DNA of 58,111 nucleotides, taken from the NCBI GenBank assembly GCA_034505495.1, contig JAPDQV010000015.1:15174-73284 (forward strand), written 5' to 3'. The notes beneath the pieces were generated by a model. It was not told the DNA's origin. It searched no databases and saw only the letters and a list, made by a program, of their open reading frames with translations. Of this stretch, positions 7,848 to 16,202 are shown piece after piece (the stretch's first letter is position 1; every line of letters begins with the position of its first letter). The position numbers and the translations under genes are program-made. The stretch is from a candidate division KSB1 bacterium (GTDB lineage Bacteria; Zhuqueibacterota; Zhuqueibacteria; Residuimicrobiales; Krinioviventaceae).

Positions 7848-9115
7848 AACGAAATAAATTCATTCCTATTTTCATCGCGTTTTTGTTTTTCGCGGTGCAC
7901 GGTCGGGCGCAAAAACAAGTTTACATGACCATAACGGCGGAAGGATTTCAGCCGATCGTCATTGCCGTGCCGCCGTTCGAGACCGATCTCTATACCGAAT
8001 TTGCCGATGAAGTTCGCCAGGTCGTAATCAGCGATTTGACTCTTTCCGGCTTTTTTTATGTTGTGACGAATGAGGACCAGACCGTCACCGTGCCGGACGG
8101 CAACGGCGTAATGGAAGTTCCCTTAAAACCGGCCGTCCGATTGGACGCGCAACTGGAAGTGCGGAATCGCGCCTTTACAGTGAAAGCCCGTCTGAGCGAT
8201 GTTCCTTCACGACAGCCTATTTTTACCAAACAATACAAGGAAGAGCTGCCAAACAAACGTCAATTGGCACATGAATGTGCGGACGATATTGTTTCCTATT
8301 TGACAGGAGAAAAAGGCATCGCCCAAAGCAAAATCGCCTTTGTCAAACAGACGGCTACGGGCAAAGAGATCGCGGTGATGGATTATGACGGCTATGGCGA
8401 GCGGCTTATCACCCGTAACCGGAGCCTGAATTTGTCGCCCGCATGGTCGCCGTCATTGGACAAGCTGGTCTATACCAGCTATCAGACGGGAAATCCCGAT
8501 CTGTTCGTCTATGCATTCGGCAGCGGCAGAGAAAGCAAACTGTCCAAGTCGAAAAGCCTAAACAGTGCGCCGGCCTGGTCTCCGGACGGCAAGCGGATTG
8601 CCTTTACCCTGACCACGGCCGGAAACGCCGATATTTGGGTCATGGACGCCGACGGCGGTCGTTTGCGGCAGCTAACCAACAGCCTGGCCATTGACTCGTC
8701 GCCGAGCTGGTCGCCGAACGGCCGAGAGATCGCCTTTACCTCTGACCGCAGCGGCAACCCACAAATTTACATCATGAACGATGACGGCACGAACGTCCGC
8801 CGTCTTACTTTCGACGGCAAGTACAACGACAGCCCGGCCTGGTCGCCCAAAGGCGATCTGATTGCTTTTGTAACGCGCACCGATGAGGGCTTTCAAATTT
8901 GCACGGTGGATATCAACGGCGAGTCATTTCGGCAGTTGACGTTCAGCAATGGAAACAATGAAAATCCGACTTGGTCGCCGAACGGATTCAAAATCGCCTT
9001 TTCCTCCAACCGCAGCGGCGGCTGGGATATTTACACGATGAATCGCGACGGTTCCCAAGTGCGTCGCGTTACGGTCGATGGTGTCAACACATCACCGAAA
9101 TGGTCGCCCAGGTAA
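7844..9115 (+). CDS. tolB: Tol-Pal system periplasmic beta-propeller protein TolB
   Basis: The protein has 423 residues. The start is the GTG at 7844, overlapping the upstream TGA (GTGA), with GAGG eight bases before it. A signal peptide ends at HGRA (about residue 22). The N-terminal TolB domain (AVPPFETDLY to about residue 160) is followed by six WD40-like PD40 blades, each carrying the hallmark SPAWSP / SPSWSPNGREIAFTSDRSGN pattern. TolB sits in the periplasm, binds Pal and links the outer membrane to the Tol motor during cell constriction. The length matches the family norm of about 430 residues. Confidence 0.96.
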   Translation: MKRNKFIPIFIAFLFFAVHGRAQKQVYMTITAEGFQPIVIAVPPFETDLYTEFADEVRQVVISDLTLSGFFYVVTNEDQTVTVPDGNGVMEVPLKPAVRLDAQLEVRNRAFTVKARLSDVPSRQPIFTKQYKEELPNKRQLAHECADDIVSYLTGEKGIAQSKIAFVKQTATGKEIAVMDYDGYGERLITRNRSLNLSPAWSPSLDKLVYTSYQTGNPDLFVYAFGSGRESKLSKSKSLNSAPAWSPDGKRIAFTLTTAGNADIWVMDADGGRLRQLTNSLAIDSSPSWSPNGREIAFTSDRSGNPQIYIMNDDGTNVRRLTFDGKYNDSPAWSPKGDLIAFVTRTDEGFQICTVDINGESFRQLTFSNGNNENPTWSPNGFKIAFSSNRSGGWDIYTMNRDGSQVRRVTVDGVNTSPKWSPR

Positions 9116-9137
9116 AATTGGTCGGCGAAATACGATC

Positions 9138-9695
9138 ATGAAAGTTCATAAGCGAAATCAATCCCATCTTGTGGTTTTAGTGCCGGTGCTTTTATGGTTA
9201 AGCTGCAGCGACAAAATGCCGGCCCGGCAGCCCGCTTTGGAGGACGGAACGCTTTATGCGCTGACGCCCGTATTGACTGAGGTAAAAAGACACCTTGATG
9301 CAGCCCGGCAATATCAATTAACCGGACGTGATTTACGGGCGGCACAGGAGTTCCTTGCCGCGCGGAACAGCATCGAAAAGCTCGAGTCTTATTACCTGCC
9401 GCTCCTGAATTCAAGAGCGCACGTGGCTGCTTCGTACCGTTTGATGCAGCAAAAGCAATTCTTTAAAGCCAAAGAAGAGCTGGTCAATGCCCGCGCGCAA
9501 TTAGCCAAAGTCTCGGCTAAAGCCGAGGATGAAAATGTGGAATTGATCAGCAAAATTTCCACGGAAATGCAACTTGTGGAAAAGAGTTTGGAGAGACGAA
9601 AAACCGTCCCTCCGGAAACATTCAACTCGATTGCTGTTACTCTTAATAAACTAACTGCATTTTATCAAGCAAACCTTAAGGAGGATCTGCCATGA
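9138..9695 (+). CDS. Helical lipoprotein of unknown function inside the tol-pal operon
   Basis: The protein has 185 residues and begins at the ATG at 9138, 22 bases after tolB. A hydrophobic leader ends in LLWLSC, a relaxed lipobox that would give a mature N-terminal cysteine near residue 19. The rest is almost wholly alpha-helical, with repeated short hydrophobic-charged helices (AARQYQLTGRDLRAAQEFLA, then RLMQQKQFFKAKEELVNA). This resembles DUF4398 or tetratricopeptide-type lipoproteins, but no firm family is recognised. Its stop overlaps the pal start by four bases. Position between tolB and pal suggests a Tol-Pal accessory role; this is inference. Confidence 0.8.
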   Translation: MKVHKRNQSHLVVLVPVLLWLSCSDKMPARQPALEDGTLYALTPVLTEVKRHLDAARQYQLTGRDLRAAQEFLAARNSIEKLESYYLPLLNSRAHVAASYRLMQQKQFFKAKEELVNARAQLAKVSAKAEDENVELISKISTEMQLVEKSLERRKTVPPETFNSIAVTLNKLTAFYQANLKEDLP

Positions 9696-10207
9696 AAAAA
9701 TCGATTCTGTGGGTACTGGTTGTATTGACGGTTTGCGCCGTTGCGTTTCAAGGCTGCAGCAAAAAGGTCGTCAAGCAGGAAGCCCCGGTTGAAGTAAAGC
9801 AGCCGGAACCGGCTCCGGCCCCGGCACCCGAACCGGCTCCCACTCCGGCACCCGAACCTGAGAAGAAAGAGTTGTCTTTCAGCAACGTTCACTTTGACTT
9901 TGACAAGTACGACATTCGTCCCGATGCCCGCGAAGTCTTGGAGCAGCATGCTAAAACTTTGCTGGATAATCCATCGGTCAAGATCTTGGTGGAAGGTCAT
10001 TGCGATGAGCGCGGCACAGTCGAATATAACCTTGCTCTGGGTGAAAAGCGCGCCAATGCCGTAAAGAACTTTCTGGTCAATTACGGCGTTGCGGCAGACC
10101 GCATTTCGACGATCAGCTACGGCAAGGAGCGGCCCCTCGATCCGCGCTCCAATGAGGAAGCTTGGGCCAAGAACCGTCGTGCCCAGTTTGTCATCGTTGC
10201 CCAGTAA
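9692..10207 (+). CDS. pal: Peptidoglycan-associated lipoprotein Pal
   Basis: The protein has 171 residues, with a lipoprotein signal ending FQGC (cysteine about residue 22), a proline/glutamate/alanine-rich spacer (about 33-58) that would span part of the periplasm, and an OmpA C-terminal domain. That domain shows HFDFDKYDIRPDA, VEGHCDERGTVEYNLALGEK and RISTISYGKERP, the classic Pal residues that bind meso-diaminopimelate peptidoglycan. The start is preceded by AAGGAGG and overlaps the upstream stop. Together with TolB it anchors the outer membrane to the wall. Confidence 0.96.
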   Translation: MKKSILWVLVVLTVCAVAFQGCSKKVVKQEAPVEVKQPEPAPAPAPEPAPTPAPEPEKKELSFSNVHFDFDKYDIRPDAREVLEQHAKTLLDNPSVKILVEGHCDERGTVEYNLALGEKRANAVKNFLVNYGVAADRISTISYGKERPLDPRSNEEAWAKNRRAQFVIVAQ

Positions 10208-10219
10208 GGAAAACAGCAA

Positions 10220-11035
10220 TTGCGCATCGACGGCAAAAAATATTTCTTTAACAGCAGCAGGCTTTTCGCGCTTTTTTCTGTTGCCCTGCTGTTTACCGGC
10301 TGTGCAACGCGCAAAGAGATCGTCCGCTTTCAGCAGGATGTCGCTCTTCTCAAGCAGCAGAGCGAAGAGATCAGGGCGCAGAATGCGGCGGCCGCGGCAA
10401 AACTGACGGAACTGGAAAAGTCGTTGACCGCTCTGCGCGATGAGACGCGCCGAACCCGTGCCGATATTTTGGCCGAGCTTTCGGGTGTCAAGTCGCAGAC
10501 CCTGTCCCTGGATTCCAAGCTGGAGGATACCACGCTCCGCTTTACCAATCTGCTGCGGCGATTGGAGGGCGCGCCGATAAGCAAGGCGGGCACCGATTCA
10601 TCCAAAGAAACAGTCGGAACTACGCCGGTCTACCCGGACATTAGCGATCCGGAAGCCGCTAAAGCTTACGATTTGGCGCGGCTCGACATGTCGCGCGGTC
10701 ATTACGATCTGGCTTTGGCCGGATTTAATGAGTACCTGCGTCGATTTCCGAACAGCGAGTTTGCCGTCGATGCGCAATATTGGATCGGCGAAATTTATTA
10801 CGCCAAGGAACGTTACGAGGATGCGGCCAAGGAATTCGAGTCCGTCATCCTATTTTTCCCCACCGGCCGAAAGACGGCTGCCGCGCTGCTCAAAATCGGC
10901 TATTGCAAAGTCCATCTGAGGGACATTGCATCGGCGCGGCGCTACTTTGAGGCGGTGATCAGACAATTCCCCAATTCGCCGGAAGCCAAAGCGGCGGCCG
11001 AAGTGCTGGCCGAGATCAAGGCTACCGGCTACTGA
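10220..11035 (+). CDS. ybgF: Tol-Pal system protein YbgF/CpoB
   Basis: The protein has 271 residues. The start is a TTG at 10220 with AAGGA nine bases upstream (10206-10210), 12 bases after pal. A leader ending LLFTGC indicates a lipoprotein, unlike the soluble enteric homologue. A coiled-coil region follows (about 35-125, the YbgF trimerisation part), then three TPR units: AYDLARLDMSRGHYDLALAGFNEYL, SEFAVDAQYWIGEIYYAKER and AAALLKIGYCKVHL (about 148-270). In enteric bacteria this protein coordinates peptidoglycan synthesis with outer-membrane constriction. It is the last gene of the operon and is followed by a strong terminator. Confidence 0.93.
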   Translation: MRIDGKKYFFNSSRLFALFSVALLFTGCATRKEIVRFQQDVALLKQQSEEIRAQNAAAAAKLTELEKSLTALRDETRRTRADILAELSGVKSQTLSLDSKLEDTTLRFTNLLRRLEGAPISKAGTDSSKETVGTTPVYPDISDPEAAKAYDLARLDMSRGHYDLALAGFNEYLRRFPNSEFAVDAQYWIGEIYYAKERYEDAAKEFESVILFFPTGRKTAAALLKIGYCKVHLRDIASARRYFEAVIRQFPNSPEAKAAAEVLAEIKATGY

Positions 11036-11058
11036 TATTTCTTACCTTGGTCTCTCTC

Positions 11059-11120
11059 CCGGGCGCCGCCTTCAGTCTCCTACCTCCCAAGGCTGATGGG
11101 GCGCCCGGTTTTTATTTTTC
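11059..11120 (+). terminator. Rho-independent terminator of the tol-pal operon
   Basis: CCGGGCGCC (11059-11067) pairs with GGCGCCCGG (11100-11108). An inner GCCTT/AAGGC pair strengthens the stem, and TTTTTATTTTT follows. It lies 24 bases after the ybgF stop. The remaining 200 bases to the next gene are AT-rich and presumably hold its promoter. Confidence 0.85.
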
Positions 11121-11318
11121 TCACCAAAGGCATATTGCCGCTCCTTCAAAAGCATCATTCCATGAAGGGGGAATTATTTCCCAAAATCGTGACTCTGATT
11201 CATTTTCTACAAATAACCAGCATTTAGGTTATACATTTAAATATAGTTATGCAGAGGAAATCATTGCTTTTCCACTGTATTTTGTCTATCATTTAATTGA
11301 AAAGGAGGCGGGAGATCT

Positions 11319-14300
11319 ATGAAATACAGAATGACATTTGGTCTGCTGTTGTTCGTTATGAGCACATTGAAAGCGCAAATGGTCGCGGGATTCGATATTC
11401 CAGAATTCGGCGCAACGTTCGGCATCGATCCCCACCGGCAGGATTTTCCAGTAAAAGTAAAGCTTAAATCTTTTTCAGCATTGGGAAATGTCCTATGGCC
11501 GCTTGAACAGGCATCCCTTGTCGTTCAATTGGATAATCGAACCGGTGAAGCGGTCCAAGTCGACGGCTTTGTCGAAATCATTGCCTACGGTACCAAAGGG
11601 CGCCCCGGCGATATTTGGACGCCGCAAATGTTCAAAATCTCCGAAGCAGAAAAAATCCCCCTGCAGGTGAGATTGGATAAAAATGCATTTTCCGATGTGC
11701 CGATCGAGCTGAAAATCCCCGAAACGTTTGGAGCTTACGGCATAATCGCCGATTTAGGCCCGTATGGCCGACAATTCATCACTTCCTGTATTCGCACCTT
11801 TTCGTTTCCGGAAGAACGTCTACAATTTCCTTCCTTTTGTTTGGATGATATTTCTCCTGAACTGCTGCGCCGGTTAGGGGTTCACGCCATCCGTATGGAG
11901 CTGAATTACAAACCAACCGATGATGCCGACTTTGAAGAATGGTACAAGTCTCTTCGTGAACGATTTGGGCGCTATGAAACCAACCAAATCGCCGTTTTGG
12001 TCAAAATCAGTGCTCCGGAACATTACAGCAGAGTTCATCCGCTGGGCATTCCGCGTCCGCACCTTGATCCAAGCGGCATCATGTTGAATACCAAATGCGA
12101 TATGGCTTGGTTACCCCAATTCGACGACGATTTCCGCGAGTTTTGCTATCGAATCGCCTGCGAGTTTGGTTGGCCGAAGGGACCGATCAACGCCTTTTCC
12201 TTATGGAACGAACCTTGGGAAGGTCTTTCGATTTCCGGCTGGGGTGCCGATATGTTGCGCTATCGCGAAATCTTTACCGTCATGTGCGAAGCGGTAGAAA
12301 AAGCAAGGCACGATGCCGGCGTTGAAATTTTGCTCGGCGGCGGCAGCTCCACCTCCAATGCATTGGATAAATTTTTTGCCGACGGCTCCGACGCATTTCT
12401 CGATCGATTCGACTTTTGCTCCATTCATTATCAAGGTCTCTTTTCTTGGGCAACCATTAAACGTTGGGTCAACCGCAGGTCGAGCCGCGGTCGAGTGCGC
12501 ATTTGGGACACGGAAAGCTGGGTGGCGAATACCGATGACCGTATTGCAGCGGTCGTGGCTGCCAACAAAGCGGCCGGCTACGACCGCGCCATGGGGGTGT
12601 ACGGAGGAAACATCTGCCAAGTCGAAAGGTCGGTCATCCGCACGGATGGCGGGGATTCCATCAGGGAAATTGTACACGCCTGGCCGCCGGCAGCCGCAGT
12701 CGGCGCCGTTCAGCATTTTATCGGTGAGCGTCGCTTCCGCGAGCTGCTGTTTCGCAACGGATTACCATGGATCATAATTTTTGACGGCATTACGTCGCCG
12801 GATGACGGCACGGCCGTCGTTGTCGGCGATCTGGGCGATGTCTTTGGCGCCGACGCTCTGCCGTTCCGCACTGTACGCAGCATTGCCGAACTTGAACATA
12901 AATCTGCGCTTTGGAAGCATCGAACAGCCCCGCAACCCGTTCGCGATGCCAAGGGGATCGCCGAAACAAATCGTCGACCAAGTCTTCCTGAACCGTGGCA
13001 CGGTGCGTGCATGATTCTCAAGAATCCAAAACGTTGGTTTTCTCTTTATGATTTCTATGGTAACCTGCAGAGCGATGACGAAAATATTACAATCTTCCTG
13101 GATCATCGCGGTTTCTTCCTGAGGTCGAACGGCTCTGCCGGTTCCTTTGCCGCCTTGTTGCAGGCTTTGCGCAATGCAAAAATCATCGGCCTGGAACCCT
13201 TGGAAATGATCGTTTACGATTTTACGACATCCATCGGTTGCCGTCCGCCGTTGAAACTCCGCCTGACTAATGTGCTGAATCGGTCGATCAAAGGTACTCT
13301 CACGGTTACACTCGGATATAATCAATCTTTCCAAAGACGTTTAAAGCTGTCTTTCAAACCGCATCAAACACGCTGTGTGACTGTCAAACACATTTCTATT
13401 CCTACGGCAGAAGACAACACCTATCCGCTTCGCCTCACCTTCGATGCCGGCCGCGACGGAATTGCTGTTCATGAAGAAGAACTGCATGTAAACCTGATTT
13501 CAAGACGAACGATAGAAATTGACGGCGATTTGAGCGATTGGCACGGCGCGCTTCCACAGATCATTCGGCCCGGGGAAGATTCCAATGCGAGTTTAACGGA
13601 GGCAGCCTGGTATCCGTTTAAAGAGTTTGAAGCCGGAACCCCGATAGGAGCAGCGGTCGGATGGTTAGCCTGCGATGATTCCATGTTTTATTTTGCCGCC
13701 AAAATATCCGACTCAACTCCGGATCCCGGCATGATTCGTTTCAGCTGCCGAGAGGACGATCAGTTCTTTTACCCGGACACCTGTTATATCCCTTTGCGCG
13801 AATTCACCTTTGGCGGCGCCATGAAACATTCCATTTTGTCCTATTCCGCACGTTGGAATGATCAGATAACTTTGCCGCGCGGTACCTGCACATTAATTGT
13901 AGAATATGATGGCTATATTCGGCTCTATTTAAACGGCCGCTTGGTTTTGAATCATGGCGGCAATTTTGTCCGCAATACCGTCAAGTTGTCGCTTGAAGGG
14001 GATGGGCATCCGATCGATTTTAAATTGGAATACCGCCGAGAGGGCGGCAATCAATCTGCCGTCCGCCTGCAGTGGAAAGATGCGGCGGGAAACTGTTTCC
14101 AGCCGTATCATGATTTACATGCGGAATATTTCGTCGGCCCAGATTTCAATCTATTGTTGACCCGTCAAAAAGAAAGAGAAATCGATCATATTTGGAATGA
14201 CGACGTCCCCCATCCTGCTTTTAATGAAAAGCGGGTCATTCCGTTGGTTTGGCCGCAAGGCGTGAGACGATTTTCTTATCGTCAGGAACCGGAATTGCCG

Positions 14301-14828
14301 GCCGGAAATTCGCCGGATCATGACAATGTGCAGATTGCTTTCAATGTTCTGGAAGATGAAGAAAAGGACCTCTATCCTTGCCCTCCAGGAGTTATGAAAG
14401 GATTTACGAACTATCAATGCAGTGATTATGAATATGCCCTGAATCCTGTAGCGGAACAATACGGCGGCGGAACTGAAATTTGGCGCCTGCGCAAACCTGG
14501 TCTGCCGCACAAGCACTTCTATCCCCGTCAACCCTCTGCGCCTCAGGAGGGAGCAGTTACGAAAGGAAGATTGGTCATCGTTCGCCGCGGCGACACCCGC
14601 ATCGTTGAGGCGGCTTTACCCTGGAGCGAACTGCCGCACGTCAAAAAGCGTCTTGATGCCGGAAAAACAATAAAGTTTTCCTTCCGCATTAACGATAACG
14701 GCTCATCTGCCGTCATGGAATTGGCGCGCGGACGCAGTGTCTCCAAGCTTAATCCTTCATTCTATGTCGATTGGCGCCCGCATTGGGCTAATGAATTAGA
14801 GTTTTCTGTAGAAAAAAACCGGCAATGA
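11319..14828 (+). CDS. Large secreted clan-A-like glycosidase with a CBM9-like domain interrupted by a PA14-like domain
   Basis: The protein has 1169 residues, with AAAGGAGG upstream and a signal peptide ending LKAQ (about residue 20). Residues about 25-160 look like beta-sandwich, and about 175-470 like a TIM barrel with Glu298 in SLWNEPW and Glu399 in IWDTESW at the acid/base and nucleophile positions of clan GH-A. The barrel resembles GH39/GH5-type enzymes but no exact family is claimed. From 731 (IEIDGDLSDWHG) a CBM9-like domain begins; it is interrupted at about 838-940 by a PA14-type segment (VEYDGYIRLYLNGRLVL) and resumes near 1000-1165 (VEAALPWSEL, FSFRINDN). There is no sorting domain. 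Substrate unknown. Confidence 0.8.
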   Translation: MKYRMTFGLLLFVMSTLKAQMVAGFDIPEFGATFGIDPHRQDFPVKVKLKSFSALGNVLWPLEQASLVVQLDNRTGEAVQVDGFVEIIAYGTKGRPGDIWTPQMFKISEAEKIPLQVRLDKNAFSDVPIELKIPETFGAYGIIADLGPYGRQFITSCIRTFSFPEERLQFPSFCLDDISPELLRRLGVHAIRMELNYKPTDDADFEEWYKSLRERFGRYETNQIAVLVKISAPEHYSRVHPLGIPRPHLDPSGIMLNTKCDMAWLPQFDDDFREFCYRIACEFGWPKGPINAFSLWNEPWEGLSISGWGADMLRYREIFTVMCEAVEKARHDAGVEILLGGGSSTSNALDKFFADGSDAFLDRFDFCSIHYQGLFSWATIKRWVNRRSSRGRVRIWDTESWVANTDDRIAAVVAANKAAGYDRAMGVYGGNICQVERSVIRTDGGDSIREIVHAWPPAAAVGAVQHFIGERRFRELLFRNGLPWIIIFDGITSPDDGTAVVVGDLGDVFGADALPFRTVRSIAELEHKSALWKHRTAPQPVRDAKGIAETNRRPSLPEPWHGACMILKNPKRWFSLYDFYGNLQSDDENITIFLDHRGFFLRSNGSAGSFAALLQALRNAKIIGLEPLEMIVYDFTTSIGCRPPLKLRLTNVLNRSIKGTLTVTLGYNQSFQRRLKLSFKPHQTRCVTVKHISIPTAEDNTYPLRLTFDAGRDGIAVHEEELHVNLISRRTIEIDGDLSDWHGALPQIIRPGEDSNASLTEAAWYPFKEFEAGTPIGAAVGWLACDDSMFYFAAKISDSTPDPGMIRFSCREDDQFFYPDTCYIPLREFTFGGAMKHSILSYSARWNDQITLPRGTCTLIVEYDGYIRLYLNGRLVLNHGGNFVRNTVKLSLEGDGHPIDFKLEYRREGGNQSAVRLQWKDAAGNCFQPYHDLHAEYFVGPDFNLLLTRQKEREIDHIWNDDVPHPAFNEKRVIPLVWPQGVRRFSYRQEPELPAGNSPDHDNVQIAFNVLEDEEKDLYPCPPGVMKGFTNYQCSDYEYALNPVAEQYGGGTEIWRLRKPGLPHKHFYPRQPSAPQEGAVTKGRLVIVRRGDTRIVEAALPWSELPHVKKRLDAGKTIKFSFRINDNGSSAVMELARGRSVSKLNPSFYVDWRPHWANELEFSVEKNRQ

Positions 14829-14832
14829 GACG

Positions 14833-14860
14833 AGCGGCCGGCTGTAAACCGGCCGCTTTA
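14833..14860. terminator. Bidirectional hairpin terminator between convergent genes
   Basis: GCGGCCGG (14834-14841) and CCGGCCGC (14849-14856) form a perfect stem with a 7-nt loop. TTTAT follows on the plus strand. It lies between the stop at 14828 and the minus-strand stop at 14865, so it can serve both genes. Confidence 0.75.
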
Positions 14861-14864
14861 TACG

Positions 14865-16055
14865 TTACTTGAGGACAGTCATTTTCCTGGTTAAACTGCC
14901 TGACGGTGTTTCCAGCCGGTAAAAATACACGCCGCTCTCCAGTTGCGATGCGTCGAACTTTATCATATGTTCACCGGCCGGCATCAGTCGATGATCAATG
15001 AGAGTACCGACGCAGGTACCGTCCAACGAGAACACCTTCAGCGTCACTTCCTCCGGCTCGGCTAGGGAGAATGAGATCGAAGTAACGGGGTTGAACGGAT
15101 TGGGGTAGTTTTGCCGCAATAAGAAGGCACGAGGAGCCGTTGATGTCGTGCGAACCGCCGAAGCAGGAGCAGGTTTGGAGCTCCAGAGAATGCTGCCGTA
15201 TTGCTTGCTGTCCTTGACATAGATGCCCTGTGCCCACTGATCCACCGATTCACGGATGTCGTAATCGCGATCCAGCGCGCAGATCGAGAACATGCCGAGC
15301 ATGTCGTCTTCCATGACGTCGTACTTGATAAAAGCCGCTTCGATCACTTCCATGTAACCGCCTTCACGCTGAGTAATGACGCCGTGGATGGCTTTGTCCG
15401 TGGCGGTAGTAATCGTGGAGGCGCAATCACCGTCCGCAAGCTCCAACTTTTGCGCTGGATGCTGGTGGCTCGTGGGCCAGAAATTATAGGCTTCTTCGTT
15501 ATCCACCAGACAAATGCCGACTTCGGCACCGGGCATCTCTTCGTCAAAAGCGCCGGGTGCACGGGTATCGACGATGATCTGATAGGCGTCATTCTGCCAG
15601 ATGTTGCCGGTGCTGTTGTGAGTCGCCGGGTCAAAGCTGTAATCGTCGTCATAGCGCATCACGGCGACATAGATATAGTTGTCATCATGCAGCACTTTGA
15701 ACCAGGCAGTCAAGTCCGTCCAACCGTCCCAACCGCTCGGCGCATAAGCGTCATCCCAGTGAGATCCTTCCTGACTGGTCGGTACATCAAAGTTGAATTC
15801 CATCAAAGTCCATGGAATTTTGGCCCACTCTTCATCATCCACTTTACCGTCCACCACAACCGTTCCCTTGTAGGCCGTATACTCGTGGAGCACGCCGTCG
15901 GGATCCGATTCATCGACCGGAGCATCATGACGCACCGGTTCGATTCCCAGCGGAAAAGGTCCAGGCTGAAAACTGGGCGGAAAGTCCGGCATGAGATTGT
16001 CGGCAAACCCCGGCAATGCAAAAGCAACGATGACCGGCAATGCGTACCATTTCAT
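14865..16055 (-). CDS. Secreted CBM9-like domain protein with C-terminal sorting domain
   Basis: The protein has 396 residues. AGGAGG lies eight bases before the ATG, and a signal peptide ends near residue 18 (PGFA). After a proline-rich stretch, residues about 65-290 form a CBM9/DOMON-like sugar-binding fold (VVDGKVDDEEWAKIPW, then FKVLHDDNYIYVAVMRYDDD and QNDAYQIIVDTR). The C-terminal 90 residues have [13 protein letters not shown] and a FlgD-like Ig domain ending TRKMTVLK. No catalytic domain is visible, so the protein probably binds a glycan or surface component, perhaps as a partner of the enzymes nearby. It is convergent with the large glycosidase gene. Confidence 0.85.
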   Translation of the reverse strand: MKWYALPVIVAFALPGFADNLMPDFPPSFQPGPFPLGIEPVRHDAPVDESDPDGVLHEYTAYKGTVVVDGKVDDEEWAKIPWTLMEFNFDVPTSQEGSHWDDAYAPSGWDGWTDLTAWFKVLHDDNYIYVAVMRYDDDYSFDPATHNSTGNIWQNDAYQIIVDTRAPGAFDEEMPGAEVGICLVDNEEAYNFWPTSHQHPAQKLELADGDCASTITTATDKAIHGVITQREGGYMEVIEAAFIKYDVMEDDMLGMFSICALDRDYDIRESVDQWAQGIYVKDSKQYGSILWSSKPAPASAVRTTSTAPRAFLLRQNYPNPFNPVTSISFSLAEPEEVTLKVFSLDGTCVGTLIDHRLMPAGEHMIKFDASQLESGVYFYRLETPSGSLTRKMTVLK

Positions 16056-16202
16056 GATCTGATCCTCCTCTTAAAATTTTTCTTTCCCTCTTCCTCACAG
16101 TAAATTTGCAACCGCCTCAATGTTCTTTTCCCCTTTTCACCTCCCTAAAAAGTTCAATTTTCTCGAAAACTGTCGTTTCAACCCTTAATTTGATAGCCTT
16201 GT

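Noticed and set aside
11047..11322. 91-codon open frame after the tol-pal operon
   Set aside because: It runs through the terminator hairpin, has no ribosome site and shows no protein-like composition; it also overlaps the start of the next gene.
15201..16103. 300-codon plus-strand open frame
   Set aside because: Antisense to the CBM9-like gene with sorting domain; it has no signal or domain pattern of its own.
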